64,000 nt of DNA, taken from contig NZ_CANLMZ010000008.1 in the NCBI RefSeq assembly GCF_947492645.1, positions 434,001 through 498,000 on the forward strand. The letters are read 5' to 3'. This DNA is from an uncultured Pontibacter sp. (GTDB taxonomy: Bacteria > Bacteroidota > Bacteroidia > Cytophagales > Hymenobacteraceae). Shown here piece by piece: positions 19,326 through 28,497 of this stretch. Under the pieces are notes generated by a model. The model saw nothing but the letters and a program-made list of their open reading frames with translations, did no database searches and was not told the DNA's origin. The position numbers were made by a program, and so were the translations under genes. Positions within the stretch are counted from its first letter, which is position 1, and every line of letters begins with the position of its first letter.

Positions 19326-20585
19326 CTATTTTCCTCTGATAATCTCAACGGGGTCTATCCTGCTGGCTTTCCGAGCCGGAAAAAAACCTGCAAAGTAGGT
19401 AGTAATCAGCGAGAAAAATCCTCCGATAAAGTAGAACACCGGACTATAGTTTACAGGGTATGTTTTGATGGTAGGCAAGGCGGCCGTATTAAACGGAATG
19501 TTATCGATGACGACAGAAAACAAGAACCCAAAAAGCAACCCTACAATGCCCCCGAAGAAACCAATGCTCAAGGCAATAACCAGGAAGATCCTGTTTACAT
19601 CGCTGCCCGAAAAACCGGTAGCTTTAAGTATGGCGATGGAGTCCATCTTTTCATAGATCATCATGTTCAAAATGTTGAAAATTCCGAAGCCGGCTACAAT
19701 GAGCAGCGTTATACCTACGGCATACGAAATAAGCGAACGTACATTGCTTCCTGTTTCAAACTGGGCATTGGCCGTCTGTATATCCTCTGCGTCTACCTGG
19801 AACAACTGCGCATATGCCGCTGCCACAGCAGGAGCTTCCTCCAGGTTGTGCAGCTTAATTTGTATATCTGTGATGTAGCTTTTGGGCTTTCCCAGCAACT
19901 TCTGTGTTGTTGCAATAGAGGCATAGCTCTGCACTTTATCTATCTCCTGCACCCCCGACTGAAAGTACCCTACCACCTTTAGCGGAAATCGCTCGCCCTG
20001 CGCGGTAGTTACCTGCACTACATCCCCGATATCGGCTACCAGAATCTCTGCCAGGCCTTTGCCAAGTATAATGCTGTTGGCCACCTGCTGCACATCTATC
20101 GCATCACCGGCTGTCACATAATCCTGAAAGTTGAACAGCCGCATTTCTTCCTCTACATCCACCCCATTGATCACACCTGTAATGTCGATGGTGCCTTCGG
20201 TGTAAAACACCTGTATTGTTAATTTTGGGGCAGCACCAAAAACGCGCGGGTCGTTTTTTACAGCCTGCATAATGGGGCCGCTGTTGTAGATTTCCTGGCG
20301 GGTAACACCTGCCTTAACCGACCTGATAAAATTATAGGAGTGCTTGTATGCTGCAGCGGCATTAACAGGCTGGTTTTCGCTTGGCTTTATCTCGTTGTAA
20401 AGGCGCACATGCGGCGTACGGTTAAGTATAAGGCCATCAAGCAAATCGTTTAAGCCATTCATAAACCCCAGCAAGGTGATAAACATGGCAATGCTGAACG
20501 TAACACCAACGGCCGCCACCAGGGTTTGCCGCCACCGGGCCAACAGCAACGACTTCGCTATGCTGAAGATAAGTTTGCTGTTCAT
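19326..20585 (-). CDS. FtsX/MacB-family ABC permease
   Basis: A 419-residue permease with one N-terminal membrane helix, a large periplasmic domain and three C-terminal helices, the 4-helix layout of type VII ABC systems. The final FtsX domain ends with the conserved FPARKASRIDPVEIIR. Its start overlaps the stop of the adaptor gene by 4 bp. With the adaptor and ATPase it makes a MacAB-like efflux pump or a Lol-like lipoprotein-release system; the adaptor argues for efflux. Confidence 0.9.
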   Translation of the reverse strand: MNSKLIFSIAKSLLLARWRQTLVAAVGVTFSIAMFITLLGFMNGLNDLLDGLILNRTPHVRLYNEIKPSENQPVNAAAAYKHSYNFIRSVKAGVTRQEIYNSGPIMQAVKNDPRVFGAAPKLTIQVFYTEGTIDITGVINGVDVEEEMRLFNFQDYVTAGDAIDVQQVANSIILGKGLAEILVADIGDVVQVTTAQGERFPLKVVGYFQSGVQEIDKVQSYASIATTQKLLGKPKSYITDIQIKLHNLEEAPAVAAAYAQLFQVDAEDIQTANAQFETGSNVRSLISYAVGITLLIVAGFGIFNILNMMIYEKMDSIAILKATGFSGSDVNRIFLVIALSIGFFGGIVGLLFGFLFSVVIDNIPFNTAALPTIKTYPVNYSPVFYFIGGFFSLITTYFAGFFPARKASRIDPVEIIRGK

Positions 20586-21664
20586 CTGGCTGGTTTGAGT
20601 AACACATCATCTTTCGAGATGCCGTCCACTATCTCTACTTTCTGATAATCCTTCATGCCCGTTTTAACCGGTACTTTATCTTTGTTCTCCGTTAGCACAA
20701 AGCCGCCATCCACCAGGTACTCGCGTGGTATGGTAAGGGCATTTTTTTTAGTCTGTATAATAATGTTTGCCTCGGTGGTTAAGTTTGGGTACAAGGCAGG
20801 CGGCGCGGTCACAAAACTGGCCTCCACGGTAAACGAGCGGGTTCTTTCGTTCATGGCAGGGTTTATCTTGTATACTTTCCCCTCAAACACCTGGCCTTTG
20901 TAGCTATCCAGGTTCAGCAACACTTGCTGCCCCAGCTTTACACGGGCAATGTCATACTCATCTACCTGCAGTTCAAGTATAAATTCTTTAGCATCGCCTA
21001 CCACAGCCAGCGGCACCTGCGGACTCACCAGCTCCCCCTGCTCTTTTAGCACGCTGTATACTTTGCCATCAGTTTCGCTTCTAATAGTATAGTCTTCCGC
21101 CATTGTTTCGCTTATCTGCAGATTCTTCTGCGATTGCCGGGCAGCAAAATCAAGCTGTTTTTTTAAGTCGTTGTACCGAAGTACAGCGGATCTGTAGGCT
21201 GTAAGGGCGTTTTTGTAATTCAGTTCGCGTTGCTCCAGTTCTACTTTTGTTCCGATCTGGTTTGCCCACAGGTTGCGCTGCCTCACCAGCAGCAGCGAGT
21301 CGTTTTGCTTTTTGCTTCGGGCCAGATCAATGGCCTCCTGTGCTTCTTTCAGTTTTTGGGCATTGGCGCTTACACGGTTGTATGCAGCAGCAATCCGGGC
21401 ATTTTCGGTATTAAGGCGGGCAGCTTCGTTTTCCAGTTTCACCAGCGGGTCACCCTTCTTCACCACATCTCCTTCTGTAACAAACAACTGCTGTATTACG
21501 CCACTTACTGTTGCGAATACCTGGTATTGGTTTCTGCTTTTCACAACTCCCGAGGCATATACTGACTCCGTGATATCCTCTACCGTTGGCTGCACTTTTT
21601 CCTGCTTGCCACCACAAGCGGCAAGTATAAGCACGAGTAAGGTAAAAAGAGCAAGTGGCTTCAT
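20582..21664 (-). CDS. HlyD/MacA-family periplasmic adaptor lipoprotein
   Basis: A 360-residue membrane-fusion protein anchored through a lipobox (LILAACGG). The order is a barrel-sandwich (biotinyl-lipoyl-like) half near GVIQQLFVTEGDVVKKGDPL, a coiled-coil hairpin in the middle (about residues 75-165), the second lipoyl half (SETDGKVYSVLKEQGELV) and a beta-barrel domain. It bridges the inner-membrane permease to an outer-membrane channel. No TolC-like gene is nearby. First gene of the operon. Confidence 0.9.
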   Translation of the reverse strand: MKPLALFTLLVLILAACGGKQEKVQPTVEDITESVYASGVVKSRNQYQVFATVSGVIQQLFVTEGDVVKKGDPLVKLENEAARLNTENARIAAAYNRVSANAQKLKEAQEAIDLARSKKQNDSLLLVRQRNLWANQIGTKVELEQRELNYKNALTAYRSAVLRYNDLKKQLDFAARQSQKNLQISETMAEDYTIRSETDGKVYSVLKEQGELVSPQVPLAVVGDAKEFILELQVDEYDIARVKLGQQVLLNLDSYKGQVFEGKVYKINPAMNERTRSFTVEASFVTAPPALYPNLTTEANIIIQTKKNALTIPREYLVDGGFVLTENKDKVPVKTGMKDYQKVEIVDGISKDDVLLKPAR

Positions 21665-21840
21665 GTGGTCTGCAATGTATAGGTTTTAGCGGATGCCTGC
21701 GGAATATTCAAATTAAGGCAGAAAGCAACTGCTGGTTTATACCTCAACGACATCAATTGGGTAAATAATGATAAAGTAGCGCACCTGCATTAACCGACTG
21801 CAGGCTGTTGCCGTTTTACAAACATCACATACGAACAGCA

Positions 21841-22240
21841 CCAAGATTTTGGATAGAACTGCTGCACAGCAAAGTGTAGGGCAACCTGTAGAAACGCTTG
21901 TAAGAGAACAGCTGGCAGAGCTACTGAAAGGCGGCTTTGCACCAAAAATAATCCTGCTGCGCGAGTTTAGCTACCACAAAGCGGGTGTTAACTGGGTCGC
22001 CTTCATCTTTCTACCTGGATACTTTTAGGCCACATTCGGGCACGCCACCACACGCTGCTCAACCTTATAAAACAACCGGAAAATAATATTATTGTAAAGC
22101 CAGATGTGCCTTGGCCTGCAAACCATTGCCCACTATAGGAGGTGGAGTAAAGCGCTGCCATTGATATTTATGAGCAAGAACTCGAAGAGATGATTGCGCT
22201 ATCGCTGTGCTTAGGCCATAAAAATGCTCCTCCGTTACAC
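21841..22240 (+). pseudogene. Broken DinB/YfiT-like gene remnant
   Basis: Translating the plus strand in shifting frames gives three pieces in the right order for a DinB-family four-helix protein: ETLVREQLAELLKGGFAP from about 21887, WILLGHIRARHHTLLN after a frame change near 22018 (the family has a SAWxLLEHIR motif there), and AIDIYEQELEEMIAL near 22157 in yet another frame, with a stop between. The C-terminal metal-ligand region is missing. No single open frame covers it, so the gene is dead. Confidence 0.6.
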
Positions 22241-22296
22241 CACCACAACTCAACAGCAGTAATCAGGGTAAACATATAGCATCAAAAGTATAAGCC

Positions 22297-22647
22297 ATGG
22301 ACAACACCTATCCTTTTAAGTCCAAAATAAGCCCGGAGCAGATGCAGCAAGTGCCGCGGCTGGTAAAAACCATGATCGGGGAAGATAAGTTTACAGAGGA
22401 TTTCGTAAACTGCCCCTTGCATGTTTGCGAGGCACACGACATAAAAGGCTTATACTTAAAAGCCAGAGCAGGCACCATTGCTCATTTTACTGGCATCAGC
22501 GCATCGTACGAGCCACCGTTCCACCCCCACATAAAAGTAAAAACAAACCTGGAAAGTATAGACGAATTGTTGCACAAGCCGGTGCGTTATGTGGCGCCGC
22601 TGCTGCAGGTGCATGCAAAGCCCAAAACAGCAGCCATTGTTTCTTAA
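22297..22647 (+). pseudogene. cysC: Fragment of adenylylsulfate (APS) kinase, C-terminal half
   Basis: An open frame of 116 codons whose middle (DFVNCPLHVCEAHDIKGLYL, then KARAGTIAHFTGISASYEPP) matches the C-terminal half of CysC, which phosphorylates APS to PAPS. The P-loop half is missing, so the product cannot bind ATP as a kinase. It begins with an ATG and a 30-residue segment that looks partly like the helix before this region. It is probably a deletion remnant, though a short expressed protein is not excluded. The intact cysQ gene, which works on the same nucleotide pool, follows after 27 bp. Confidence 0.75.
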
Positions 22648-22674
22648 TAATACAGAACCGTTACAGAATAACAC

Positions 22675-23475
22675 ATGCAGCATAACCCACCGCCTCCAGT
22701 TGCAATAGGGCAACTTTTAGAAATAGCCAGCGCCGCTGCTTTAGATGCAGGCAAGGCCATCATGAAAGTATACCTTTCCGGTGATTTCTCTCAAACGCTA
22801 AAAACTGACAATTCTCCGCTTACAGCGGCAGACAAAGCGGCGCACCAGGTTATCACAAACCACCTGCAGCGCACCAAATTGCCCATACTATCGGAAGAGG
22901 GTTTACAGGCTGATTATACTTTGCGCAAAGACTGGGGATGGTATTGGCTCGTAGACCCCCTGGACGGTACAAAAGAGTTTCTGAAGCGGAACGGCGAGTT
23001 TACGGTAAACATTGCGCTGATGCAGAAAAACACGCCCGTAGCAGGCGTTATTTACGCTCCGGTTTCTGATAGTCTATACTTTGGCGGCACCGGTGCGAAT
23101 GTCTACAAATCAGAAAAAAAAGAAGTGACGCCGCTGCAACCGCTGGCACAGGAACTAACCATGGAAAAGCTTTTACTTCAGCCTGAGGTAACTGTAATTG
23201 CCTCCAGGTCGCACCTCACACCGGAAACACTTAAGTTTACAGCGCAATTTAATAAAGTACAGTTCACGGCCATGGGCAGCTCCCTCAAATTTATGCTACT
23301 CGCTGAGAATAAGGCGGACATCTACCCCCGATACGCCCCAACCATGGAGTGGGACACCGCTGCTGCACATGCTATACTTCGTGCACTCGGCAGAAATATT
23401 TACACCACCAACCTGCAATCGGAACTGGTGTACAATAAACCAGACCTGCTCAATCCTTCTTTTATCGCTCTCTGA
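22675..23475 (+). CDS. cysQ: 3'(2'),5'-bisphosphate nucleotidase
   Basis: Hydrolyses 3'-phosphoadenosine 5'-phosphate, the byproduct of PAPS use, to AMP and phosphate. The inositol-monophosphatase fold signatures are present: DNSPLTAADKAAH, the metal ligand in LSEEG, WLVDPLDGTKEFLKRNGEF (the family signature with the metal-binding DPLDGT) and the second motif MEWDTAAAHAI. At 266 residues the length is normal. It sits just after the cysC fragment, suggesting a former sulfate-activation gene group. Confidence 0.92.
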   Translation: MQHNPPPPVAIGQLLEIASAAALDAGKAIMKVYLSGDFSQTLKTDNSPLTAADKAAHQVITNHLQRTKLPILSEEGLQADYTLRKDWGWYWLVDPLDGTKEFLKRNGEFTVNIALMQKNTPVAGVIYAPVSDSLYFGGTGANVYKSEKKEVTPLQPLAQELTMEKLLLQPEVTVIASRSHLTPETLKFTAQFNKVQFTAMGSSLKFMLLAENKADIYPRYAPTMEWDTAAAHAILRALGRNIYTTNLQSELVYNKPDLLNPSFIAL

Positions 23476-23618
23476 GGGATGCACTCCTGCAAAGCCAGGA
23501 GGTATTTTTGAAGTATAATTTATACCTTGCCCTGAACAGTTTCTAAATCTAAAAAGTAAAGCCCTGGATCACCTGCCACAAGGGCAACCCACAAAAGTAT
23601 ACACCGAAACAAGAACAG

Positions 23619-24809
23619 ATGGCCATGCCTACAGATCAGATTCCGAAGTTACCCTCTATCCTGGACAATGATTTTTACAAGTTTACGATGCAGCACGCCG
23701 TGGTTAAGCTTTTCCCGCGCACTAAGGCACGTTACAAATTTATAAACAGAGGCAAGCATTCTTTTCCGGATGGTTTTGCAGAGGCTTTGCGCAAAGCGGT
23801 AGATGCCATGGAAGGGCTGCGCCTTACAAAAGAAGAAAAAGAGTACCTGGCCGTTACCTGCCCCTACCTGGACCCTACTTATCTCGATTTTTTGCAAGGC
23901 TACTGCTACGACCCAAGCGAGGTAACAATTAGCCAGGAAGGCGACCAACTGCACCTGACCATTGATGGCTACTGGTACCGGACCATACTTTGGGAAGTGC
24001 CCCTGATGGCGCTTGTTTCGGAGTTGTACTATCCGCTCAGTAAACTCCAGCGCGCTGCCGATGACAGCGTAATTCGCGTTGGCCGTGAAAAGATTGAAAA
24101 GTATAAAGCGCTTGGGGTGATAATTGCAGAGTTTGGCACCCGCCGCCGCCACTCTTACCACGTGCACAAGTTAATTGTAGAAACGCTGAAAAAGCATGGC
24201 GACGGCAGTTTTGTAGGTACCAGCAACGTGCACCTGGCGCGGATAAATAACGTGAAACCAATTGGCACGCACGCACACGAGTGGTTTATGTTTCATGCGG
24301 CGCGCTATGGCTTTAAAATGGCTAACACGCTCGGGCTGCAACATTGGGTGCAGGTATACCGCGGCGACCTTGGCATTGCCCTCTCCGATACCTACACCAC
24401 CAACGTTTTCCTGAACCAGTTTGATAAGATGTTCAGTAAGCTTTTTGACGGTGTAAGGCACGACAGCGGCGACCCGATTGCGTTTGCGAAAAAAATAATC
24501 AACCATTATGAACGTATGGGCATCGACCCACGCTCTAAAACCATCGTGTTCTCTGATGCGCTTAATTATGATAAAGTAGCACGCATCGTGGCGTTCTGCA
24601 AAGGCAAAATCGGCATCTCATTCGGTATCGGCACTAACTTTACCAACGATGTGGACCTGGAGCCGATGAACATGGTCATAAAAATGACTGAAACGCAACC
24701 CGAGGATTTAGAGTGGATGCCTGTAGTAAAACTATCCGACGAACCGGGTAAGCATACCGGAGATGAAGAAGTGATACGTTTGGCCAAAACGATACTGACC
24801 ATCGAGTAA
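23619..24809 (+). CDS. pncB: Nicotinate phosphoribosyltransferase
   Basis: Joins nicotinate to PRPP, with ATP hydrolysis, to form NaMN in NAD salvage. Family motifs visible are NDFYKFTMQHAV near the N-terminus, GTRRRHSYHVH (region of the phosphorylated histidine), the HAHEWFMFH segment, and GVRHDSGDP in the C-terminal half. The start may be the ATG at 23619 or the one at 23625. With 396 residues it is normal size. It lies 47 bp before pncA and both belong to the same salvage route, so they are probably one transcript. Confidence 0.94.
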   Translation: MAMPTDQIPKLPSILDNDFYKFTMQHAVVKLFPRTKARYKFINRGKHSFPDGFAEALRKAVDAMEGLRLTKEEKEYLAVTCPYLDPTYLDFLQGYCYDPSEVTISQEGDQLHLTIDGYWYRTILWEVPLMALVSELYYPLSKLQRAADDSVIRVGREKIEKYKALGVIIAEFGTRRRHSYHVHKLIVETLKKHGDGSFVGTSNVHLARINNVKPIGTHAHEWFMFHAARYGFKMANTLGLQHWVQVYRGDLGIALSDTYTTNVFLNQFDKMFSKLFDGVRHDSGDPIAFAKKIINHYERMGIDPRSKTIVFSDALNYDKVARIVAFCKGKIGISFGIGTNFTNDVDLEPMNMVIKMTETQPEDLEWMPVVKLSDEPGKHTGDEEVIRLAKTILTIE

Positions 24810-24856
24810 GGCTAACTAGCGCTTTAGCCAAATTTATACTTAATAAAGCAGATACC

Positions 24857-25465
24857 ATGAAAGCACTTTTGCTAATAGATATCCAAAACGATTTTATACC
24901 TGGCGGAGCATTGGCAGTACCCCAGGGAGACCGGATCATACCTATAGCAAACCAACTGCAGGAGAAATTTGACCTGGTAACAGCTACCCAGGATTGGCAC
25001 CCGGCCAACCATAAAAGCTTTGCCTCTAACCACACAAACAAAAAGCCATTTGACCTTACACTACTACATGGCCTGGAGCAGGTGCTGTGGCCAGACCATT
25101 GCGTGCAAGGAACAGAAGGTGCTGCGTTTTGCCCAGACCTGAACATGCAAAAAGTAGAGGCCATTTTCCGGAAAGGCATGAACCCGGAGATAGACAGCTA
25201 CAGCGGTTTTTACGACAACGGACACTTAAAATCTACTGCCCTGGCCGATTACCTGCGCGGCAAAGGAGTAACAGAAGTATACCTGGCAGGTTTAGCCGCC
25301 GACTATTGCGTATACTTTACTGCAAAAGATGCGCTGCAAGAAGGTTTCAAAGCCACCATTATAGCGGATGCCACACGCCCCATTGATCCGGCTGGCTTCG
25401 AGAAAGCAAAAGCTGACTTATTAAGCCTTGGTGGAAGTATAGTTGAGAGCAGCAGTTTACTATAA
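24857..25465 (+). CDS. pncA: Nicotinamidase
   Basis: Deamidates nicotinamide to nicotinate, feeding PncB. The catalytic triad is visible as Asp8 (LLIDIQNDF), Lys106 (IFRKG) and Cys151 (AADYC). Metal ligands are likely Asp46 and His48 in TQDWHPANH and His81 in WPDHC. At 202 residues it has the usual isochorismatase-like fold and length. It is followed by an imperfect palindrome that may end transcription. Confidence 0.94.
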   Translation: MKALLLIDIQNDFIPGGALAVPQGDRIIPIANQLQEKFDLVTATQDWHPANHKSFASNHTNKKPFDLTLLHGLEQVLWPDHCVQGTEGAAFCPDLNMQKVEAIFRKGMNPEIDSYSGFYDNGHLKSTALADYLRGKGVTEVYLAGLAADYCVYFTAKDALQEGFKATIIADATRPIDPAGFEKAKADLLSLGGSIVESSSLL

Positions 25466-25473
25466 AACACCAT

Positions 25474-25554
25474 GTCATTTCGAACATTGTGAGTAAGCTG
25501 AGGTATTTCGAGTTCCTGCCATATGTCAGATTTCTCACGGCTGTTGAATTGGCA
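25474..25554. repeat. Imperfect palindromic intergenic element
   Basis: The sequence from GTCATTTCGAACATTGTGAG at the left pairs imperfectly with the right end (TTTCTCACGGCTG... AATTGGCA) to make a hairpin of about 80 bases between the convergent pncA and diheme peroxidase genes. The style (a GTCATTTCGA start and a centre rich in GAG/CTC) resembles dispersed intergenic repeats known in Bacteroidota. It may act as a two-way terminator. Confidence 0.5.
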
Positions 25555-25561
25555 GAAAACG

Positions 25562-26638
25562 CTATTCCCTTACCGGCTGCAGCTCCGGGTTCTTTACAAA
25601 CTCCTCATCTGTCAGGGTACCCAAAAACTGGATGATGCTTTCTTTCTCTGCTTGAGTTAAAGGGATTCCCAACCTCTCCTGCTTTTGCAGTTCCGGGGCT
25701 AACGTAGCCGATGCTATTACGCCAGAAGCATAATGCTCCAGCACTTGTTCCAGGGTTGTAAACCTGCCGTCGTGCATGTAGGGTGCTGTAAGGGCAATGT
25801 TGCGCAGGGTTGGCGTTTTATACTTCCCAATGTCTTCTGGTGCGTGTGTGATGCGGCCTCTGCCATACTCCATTGCCTCGTTCGCATCAGAGTAAGCCGC
25901 ATCCAGGCCATTGTTGTGGTATTGGTTATCTGTAAAAAAATCGGAAGTATGGCAGCTGCTGCAATGTTCTTTAAACAACACGAGTCCATTTAACTCCAGC
26001 GCCGTAAGCGAACTTCCTGCCTCGTTGCGTATATATTTATCGTAGCGGGAGTTACCAGAAATTAACGTGCGCTGAAACTGTGCCAATGCACGCCCAATAG
26101 CTGCTGAGGTAATTGAATCAGTACCAAAGGCTTTTCGGAACATAGCCGGGTATTTTGCGTGCTGCTGTAGTTTACGCGCCAGTTCCTTCAGGTTCTGCCC
26201 CATTTCGTCGGGGTGTGTTAAGGGCCCAAAACTCAGCGATTCCAGGTCTTTGGCACCGTCATCCCAAAACAGGCCCTGCATCCAGGCTACATTCGCTAAT
26301 GTGGGCACATGCCGCAGCAAAGGTTTCCCCGATACACCGGCCGTACTAAGTGCCTTTCCATCTGTAAAAGCCTTGTCTGGCTGGTGGCAGGTGGCGCAGG
26401 ATACGTTACCGTTTTTGGAAAGCACAGGATCGTAGAACAGCATACGCCCGAGCAATATGCCTTCTTTAGTAGTTGGGTTTCTTTCGGGAGTTGGTACGCT
26501 TGCAGCAAGGTTGGCCGGAATCGAAAAGACATACTTCTCTGCAGCAGGAGCCGCTACATCCTGCCCTGATTTATCGCAGCCTGCCAGTAGTAGCAAACCA
26601 GCATATGCCAGCAAAGTATACTTTTGGGTTATGCGCAT
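25562..26638 (-). CDS. Diheme cytochrome c peroxidase/MauG-family lipoprotein
   Basis: A 358-residue exported diheme protein with lipobox LLAGC. Two heme-binding motifs are seen, CATCH (in NVSCATCHQPDKAFTDG) and CSSCH, and the family block TPTLRNIALTAPYMHDGRF before the C-terminus. Classic members reduce H2O2; MauG and MbnH members instead oxidise residues in a partner protein. Being 18 bp from an MbnP-like gene, and in one operon with a second such protein, it may modify the copper protein. Confidence 0.9.
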   Translation of the reverse strand: MRITQKYTLLAYAGLLLLAGCDKSGQDVAAPAAEKYVFSIPANLAASVPTPERNPTTKEGILLGRMLFYDPVLSKNGNVSCATCHQPDKAFTDGKALSTAGVSGKPLLRHVPTLANVAWMQGLFWDDGAKDLESLSFGPLTHPDEMGQNLKELARKLQQHAKYPAMFRKAFGTDSITSAAIGRALAQFQRTLISGNSRYDKYIRNEAGSSLTALELNGLVLFKEHCSSCHTSDFFTDNQYHNNGLDAAYSDANEAMEYGRGRITHAPEDIGKYKTPTLRNIALTAPYMHDGRFTTLEQVLEHYASGVIASATLAPELQKQERLGIPLTQAEKESIIQFLGTLTDEEFVKNPELQPVRE

Positions 26639-26656
26639 ACTTTTTTAAAGCCGGGG

Positions 26657-27391
26657 CTATTTTACTTCGGTAACCTTCAGAAAACCGTTGCTGTAATTTT
26701 CAGCTAGCACACTTGGTCCGGCACCATGCCCACCGGTGTTCATCACGTCAAAGTCTATCAGGTTTGGCCCTCCGAATAACTCATTTACATCTGCCTGAAG
26801 CGTTAGGTTATACTTTGGTTTAGCGCGGATGTCCACGGCTTGCGGCAGATTCATCGTAACTGTTTTATAATTGGCGTCTCCACCCACATGGAACACCAGG
26901 TTCCCGGTTTTAGTATTTCCAGAATAAGCCCCAACCAAGGTTAAAAATTTATAGCCTGTATCCCAATCCCAGGCCATTTCGTTGCTTGGGTCTAAATCAC
27001 CGTACTGGTCCGTGGAATGGTTGCGTGCCTGGTCTATGCCAATGGCCATTTCAAGGCTGGTATACACGCCTGCCGGAACATCCTTCAGCTCAAAAGCAGT
27101 TTTGCCGCCCTGTGCAATCAGGTGGTAACTGTCTGGTTCTATAAAAACGCGTTGCCCATCCTGGCTGATCAGTTTTACATTGCTGATGTAGTACTTAAAG
27201 TTACTAACCGAGTAGGTATCTCCTGCCGGGCTAGTATAGGTTTTAGTTTCAAGTTGCAAGGCTTCTGATCCCACCATGTTCTGCACCTCCACGGTTACAT
27301 TACCGGCGGTGTATTCGTCGCTGTTAGAGCACCCTGAAAGCAGGAAAACAGCAAGGGTGCAAATCAAAAAGTGTAGTGCAATACGTTTCAT
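26657..27391 (-). CDS. MbnP-like periplasmic copper-binding lipoprotein
   Basis: A 244-residue lipoprotein (lipobox LLSGC) with the MbnP pattern: a beta-sandwich beginning VTVEVQNMVGSEAL, the SVSNFKYYISNVKL segment, the Trp-rich motif EMAWDWDTGYKFLTL and the closing NLIDFDVMNTGGHG. In characterised MbnP, a tryptophan turned into kynurenine by the diheme enzyme MbnH helps to bind Cu(I); whether that happens here is inference. Five bp separate it from the upstream MbnH-like gene and 18 bp from the downstream one. Confidence 0.82.
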   Translation of the reverse strand: MKRIALHFLICTLAVFLLSGCSNSDEYTAGNVTVEVQNMVGSEALQLETKTYTSPAGDTYSVSNFKYYISNVKLISQDGQRVFIEPDSYHLIAQGGKTAFELKDVPAGVYTSLEMAIGIDQARNHSTDQYGDLDPSNEMAWDWDTGYKFLTLVGAYSGNTKTGNLVFHVGGDANYKTVTMNLPQAVDIRAKPKYNLTLQADVNELFGGPNLIDFDVMNTGGHGAGPSVLAENYSNGFLKVTEVK

Positions 27392-27396
27392 AGGTA

Positions 27397-28497
27397 TTAT
27401 TTAAAGGGATCTGAAAAGCGTTTGTCTTTTATGAAAGTAGTATCGGTGAGGGTGTGTAAAAAGGCGATGATCTTTCGTTTTTCTTCTTCTGTGATTTGAA
27501 GTGTTTTGCCACCTACCTCGTTGGATGCCTCTACAATAAGCGGCGAGATGTTGGGGCTGCCGTACTGCATGTGATCGTTGTAATGGTCCAGCACCTCTTC
27601 CAGGGTTTTAAAGCGGCCATCGTGCATGTAGGGTGCCGTAAGGGCAATGTTGCGCATTGATGGAGCCCTGAACAACCCATTATGGCGTGGGTTGCCGGTT
27701 ATGTCGCCCATGCCATTGTCTTTCAATTCCACATCAAGGCCGTTGTTGTGGAAAGTCTGCAAAGACAGCAGCGTACCTCCGTGGCAGTCGCCACAATTAG
27801 CACCTCGCAGGCCCTGGCCTGGTTCCGGGTGCGTCAGGAACAGCTTCATGCCCTCCAGTTCGTCAGGCGTAAGTTCTTCTTTTTTTTGCAGGTAACGGTC
27901 GTAGCGCGAGTTGCCGGAAATAAGGGTTCGTTGAAACTGGGCCAGCGCCTTCAGCAGGTTTTCTTCTGTAACGGTTTCGGAGCCAAAGGCTTTTTTAAAG
28001 AGCGGCGGATACAGCTCGGCAACCTGCAGCTTTTGTACCGCGCCGGCCAGGCTCTGGTGCAGTTCCACCTCATTCTCTATCGGTACACGTGCCTGCTCTT
28101 CTAAGCTGGTGGCGCTTCCATCCCAGTTTAGTTGGCTTACCCACAGCAGGTTGGCCAGCGACATGGCGCTGCGGCGGTGGTCTTTACCCTGTATGCCTAC
28201 AGCCAGCGCTTTGCCATCGGTAAAAGCTTTATCCTGCTGGTGGCAGCTGCCACACGACATGGTGTTGTTTCCTGACAGCTTTTTCTCATAAAACAGGAAC
28301 CTGCCCAGCTCCACACCTTCTACTGTGGTAGGGTTATCGGCAGGCACCTGAAAACTCTGCGGAAAAGTATTCGGAATAGAAAACGAGTAGGGTGTCGGCT
28401 CCTCTGCCGCTACCGTAGGTGTAGTTTCTTCGTCGGGAGAGCAGGCCAGTACACCGGTAGCGCAGGCAATCAGTAACAGGTAACGTTGCAAAGTCAT
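27397..28497 (-). CDS. MauG/MbnH-type diheme protein (lipoprotein)
   Basis: A 366-residue exported protein with lipobox VLACS and two c-type heme motifs, CGSCH (MSCGSCHQQDKAFTDGK) and CGDCH. The C-terminal block APSMRNIALTAPYMHDGRF is shared with the third gene of the operon. It is the first gene, directly upstream of the MbnP-like gene, the position of MbnH. It is a good candidate for the enzyme that oxidises a tryptophan of MbnP, with H2O2 as likely oxidant. Confidence 0.86.
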   Translation of the reverse strand: MTLQRYLLLIACATGVLACSPDEETTPTVAAEEPTPYSFSIPNTFPQSFQVPADNPTTVEGVELGRFLFYEKKLSGNNTMSCGSCHQQDKAFTDGKALAVGIQGKDHRRSAMSLANLLWVSQLNWDGSATSLEEQARVPIENEVELHQSLAGAVQKLQVAELYPPLFKKAFGSETVTEENLLKALAQFQRTLISGNSRYDRYLQKKEELTPDELEGMKLFLTHPEPGQGLRGANCGDCHGGTLLSLQTFHNNGLDVELKDNGMGDITGNPRHNGLFRAPSMRNIALTAPYMHDGRFKTLEEVLDHYNDHMQYGSPNISPLIVEASNEVGGKTLQITEEEKRKIIAFLHTLTDTTFIKDKRFSDPFK

